Assembly: GCA_036346205.1 (NCBI GenBank)
Contig: JARFJB010000108.1
Location: forward strand, 105,001 to 169,000
Origin: Vesta saturnalis
Lineage: Eukaryota > Arthropoda > Insecta > Coleoptera > Lampyridae
Direction: 5' to 3'
Length of the DNA stretch: 64,000 bases
Position numbers and translations under genes: made by a program. Numbering within the stretch: the first letter of the stretch is position 1; each line of letters begins with the position of its first letter. This document shows positions 61,440 to 64,000 of the stretch, piece by piece. The notes below the pieces were generated by a model that ran no database searches, had not been told where the DNA came from, and worked only from the letters and a program-made list of their open reading frames with translations.

Positions 61440-63590
61440 CTGGCAACTGCTACCTGACTTTTACCTGTTGCAAAATTTATTGCTTTACAATTTGTATGCT
61501 CTATTTGAACATGAATACTTTCTCAAGGGGAGGTTCAGATTACTATGGATGCTTGGAAGTAGGTTGGGTTTCCTAACCTAGTCTAACTATACAAACATTT
61601 ACCACAATAACAGGATAGGTTTATTTACAATGAAAACTGGAAATTATAATTTGATTCTAGCAAAATTAAATAAAACTGAAAATAAACGAGTACATAATTC
61701 AAAGAAACAGTGTTTAATAAAATCCTATTGATTCTTCCTCGACTTTGTAAAAAGTCTACGCCTCTGGTCTAGTTTGGATTCAAACCTCTCCAAATAGTAC
61801 TACGCTTTTAAATCTGAAAACATATGATAAAAACGTGGTATAACGGTGAACAGATTTGTTTAATAAATTACGAGGGATAATAACTAATCAGTGTAAATAA
61901 CGTGGCGTATTAATGGTGCGAGGATGGGATTACATACTGAGTAAGTACGGGATTTGCTTTCTTTCTAATTTAAGTTAGAAATGGTATTTGATGGTGAAAC
62001 AGGAACAATAGGTTTTATTCACGTGTAGGGTTAATTTCGGGTTGGTTGAGGGGGGATATTATGTAGCGATGAATAATGATAGAAGTTAGGTTGGAGTATG
62101 TCTATATAGGATGACTAAATAAAAGGTAATGGAAGAAGTAGGCATGATATAATTTGTGTAGGGTGACAGGTGGTAATTTATAAGGGGATGAAGACGATAG
62201 GGAAGTTATAAGGGTAATATGATAAGTAACGGAAGTGGAACTGTGATGAATTTTTGGATATAGGAAAATCTTTTTTTTCGGGGCGAAAACCGAAACCGTC
62301 AAAGGGAGAGAATTAAAGGGATAATATTGGTCGTGACAATAGAGAATGTTTCAGAGCAAGATACCACCGTCAGGAACTAGGAGATGATGATGAATGTATG
62401 TGAACAAGCAGGAATATGTGTGATTTCAGGTTGACGGGATAAAATGAATGCAAGAATGATTATAAGAACAGGCAGGAATATTACTGAGTTATTTCAGGCA
62501 GGATAATAATTGGGTGATCGAATGGCTAGTCTGGGTATGATAATAATAAGAATAGGGATAATGATGAGTGGTTTCAGGCAGGAGAGTAATAATGCGAGTC
62601 ATATAATAATCTTGAATGGGAAACTATTGCTTATATAGAGATTTTGGTGAGAGTGGAGAGAGTGGGAGAGTGAACAACTGATAACATTTTTAAATAAGGT
62701 AAATACAGTTGTGGAAGGTAGGAAATAAGTTTTGAGGAACTTATTTACAAGGATAGGAATGTTTAGGAAGGATCTGAAGGATCATTACAATCTTGTGAAT
62801 CCTGCTGAACAGCATAAATATGAAAACGCAATTGAAAATACTTGGGGAATTTACAAGTCATACTAAGACCAGCACATAAATAAAAATAGTTACTACGATG
62901 ACGCCGTAACGCAAATGTGGGAAGAGTAGTTGGAAAATGTGATAGTGAGGTGTGGGAAACAGTTCTCGGGGTAACGGCAGAACTATTAATAATTTCGGTA
63001 ATGACAGTGATTCAGAAGACGTGGATGCTGATTATTTTTGCGTATGTACATATTTCACAAATTATGTTACATTTTAGTATTATTCTTTTTCTTGTATTTT
63101 TAAATAATTAAAACGTTGTATTAAAGTATTTTTAAGCTTTAAATATGAAATTAAAATTTATATATTTACTGAGAATTGTATTTCTATGATTATAAACCAC
63201 TCACTGCATTTTCTCTGGATTATAGCATTGTAGATCTAGTCAAATATTAAAAATCAAATATTAATTACAGCTTAACTGAATGTTCATTTTCTACACTTGT
63301 GCTTAATAAATCCCACAAATAACATTTGCGCGCGAATCCACTTTATCAAGCACTCTAGGATAAAAATTAAAGCACCAAATATTTTCCTTGCACTTATAGT
63401 ATTATACATGAGAATGGTAACTTAATGCGTTTAATATAAGTACTCGATAGAGTTATAAACCATTTAATACAATGTTATAAAAGTATTTGTATGGTTTTAA
63501 AAATAAACGTAGCGGTTTGAGTGTCACCATTTTAAGTGGAATTATTTTTATAGCGCTCCAACATGACGCACCTAGTGCTATGTCATTTTG
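61440..63590. other. Interior of the element, no further gene seen
   Basis: AT-rich with GA-rich patches (about 62030-62680: many GGGATA, GGAAT and GATGA words). No recognisable frame. It may include unrelated inserted DNA. Confidence 0.35.
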
Positions 63591-63599
63591 TTGCTGGTA

Positions 63600-63752
63600 T
63601 AACTCAATGAGTGTATTTCTTAATTCAACGTCCCCGGTGACAAAACCTGGATAATTACAACTTTCTAGCTTAAATACCATGTGTTAGAACGACAAAGACA
63701 TATTATGTTGTGCATTGTAAATATAAGTGCTAAGCAAAAATTGAAAATTATT
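63600..63752 (-). repeat. Right inverted repeat of the 60.6-63.75 kb element
   Basis: Reverse-complement partner of 60604-60755. The matching short frames on both arms (IKLESCNYS... and FKLESCNYP...) are a by-product of this repeat, not a gene. Confidence 0.75.
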
Positions 63753-64000
63753 CCTTTTAAAGACTATAGCGGTTGTATTTTATTATGTTGTTTGTATTAA
63801 AAAGGGAAATATTTCATGTAAAATTTTTCGACACTCGAAAGGGGAACGCACAAAACGGAAAAAACACCTTTCTTTTTGTAAACATTTTAAATGAAATGTA
63901 AAATTTGATTTCTTGAAATTTAATTACAATGGTTTAATAATTATACAATGTCCTAATTACATTTCACCTATTTAAACAATACCACTTCAAAGGATAAAAC

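Overview
This is an AT-rich, repeat-dominated stretch of a eukaryotic nuclear genome, most likely from an insect or another arthropod. The evidence is the mix of element families: Polinton/Maverick, Penelope-like, Tc1/mariner, Harbinger-like DDE, Mutator-like transposase with YqaJ nuclease, Ty3/gypsy and Jockey/I-type non-LTR elements. Spliceosomal GT-AG introns (43-45 nt up to about 280 nt) and long dinucleotide arrays agree. I found no rRNA, tRNA, CRISPR or bacterial operon, and no host gene I can name. Almost every coding signal belongs to a mobile element, and most copies are decayed.

Layout: 1-4 kb, no gene. 4.1-6.0 kb, decayed DDE (Harbinger-like) transposase. 6.5-6.8 kb, copy of a dispersed repeat. 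6.95-8.66 kb, Tc1/mariner-like element with ~0.5-kb inverted repeats around a transposase fragment. 8.9-9.5 kb, ACGCAC satellite. 9.5-14.9 kb, unassigned. 15.0-19.7 kb, CA-rich array with a ~0.4-kb higher-order unit. 19.7-22.1 kb, non-LTR remnants, one inverted. 22.7-23.2 kb, tandem copies of the dispersed repeat. 23.3-24.9 kb, Penelope remnant (+). 25.4-25.9 kb, unassigned coding-like stretch. 27.9-29.9 kb, better preserved Penelope element (-) with a hammerhead-like motif behind it.

The centrepiece is a roughly 17-kb Polinton/Maverick at about 30.38-47.45 kb, bounded by short inverted repeats. Rightward it encodes a spliced protein-primed DNA polymerase B. A tight leftward cluster (41.8-38.1 kb) encodes a phospholipase-A2-like minor capsid protein, an adenain-type protease, the penton-type protein, a 53-aa basic protein, the double-jelly-roll major capsid protein and a nuclease-like protein. 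Rightward again come the packaging ATPase, a conserved Polinton protein, an unknown protein and a retroviral-type integrase. The right end holds two or three unrecognised genes around a divergent promoter rich in CAAGG. Together they form a virus-like set for replication, virion assembly and integration. This copy is not functional as read: most genes carry a frameshift or stop, and the polymerase has Tyr in place of a catalytic Asp.

Right of it: a 1.2-kb CCCTCT tract (47.6-48.8 kb), a Ty3/gypsy pol remnant running into a ~1.4-kb putative LTR (49.9-52.5 kb), Penelope-like and non-LTR scraps (52.8-53.6 kb), dispersed-repeat copies (55.4-55.7 kb), an intron-containing Mutator-like/YqaJ transposon gene (59.2-56.8 kb, minus) and a decayed Tc1/mariner-like element between inverted repeats (60.6-63.75 kb).
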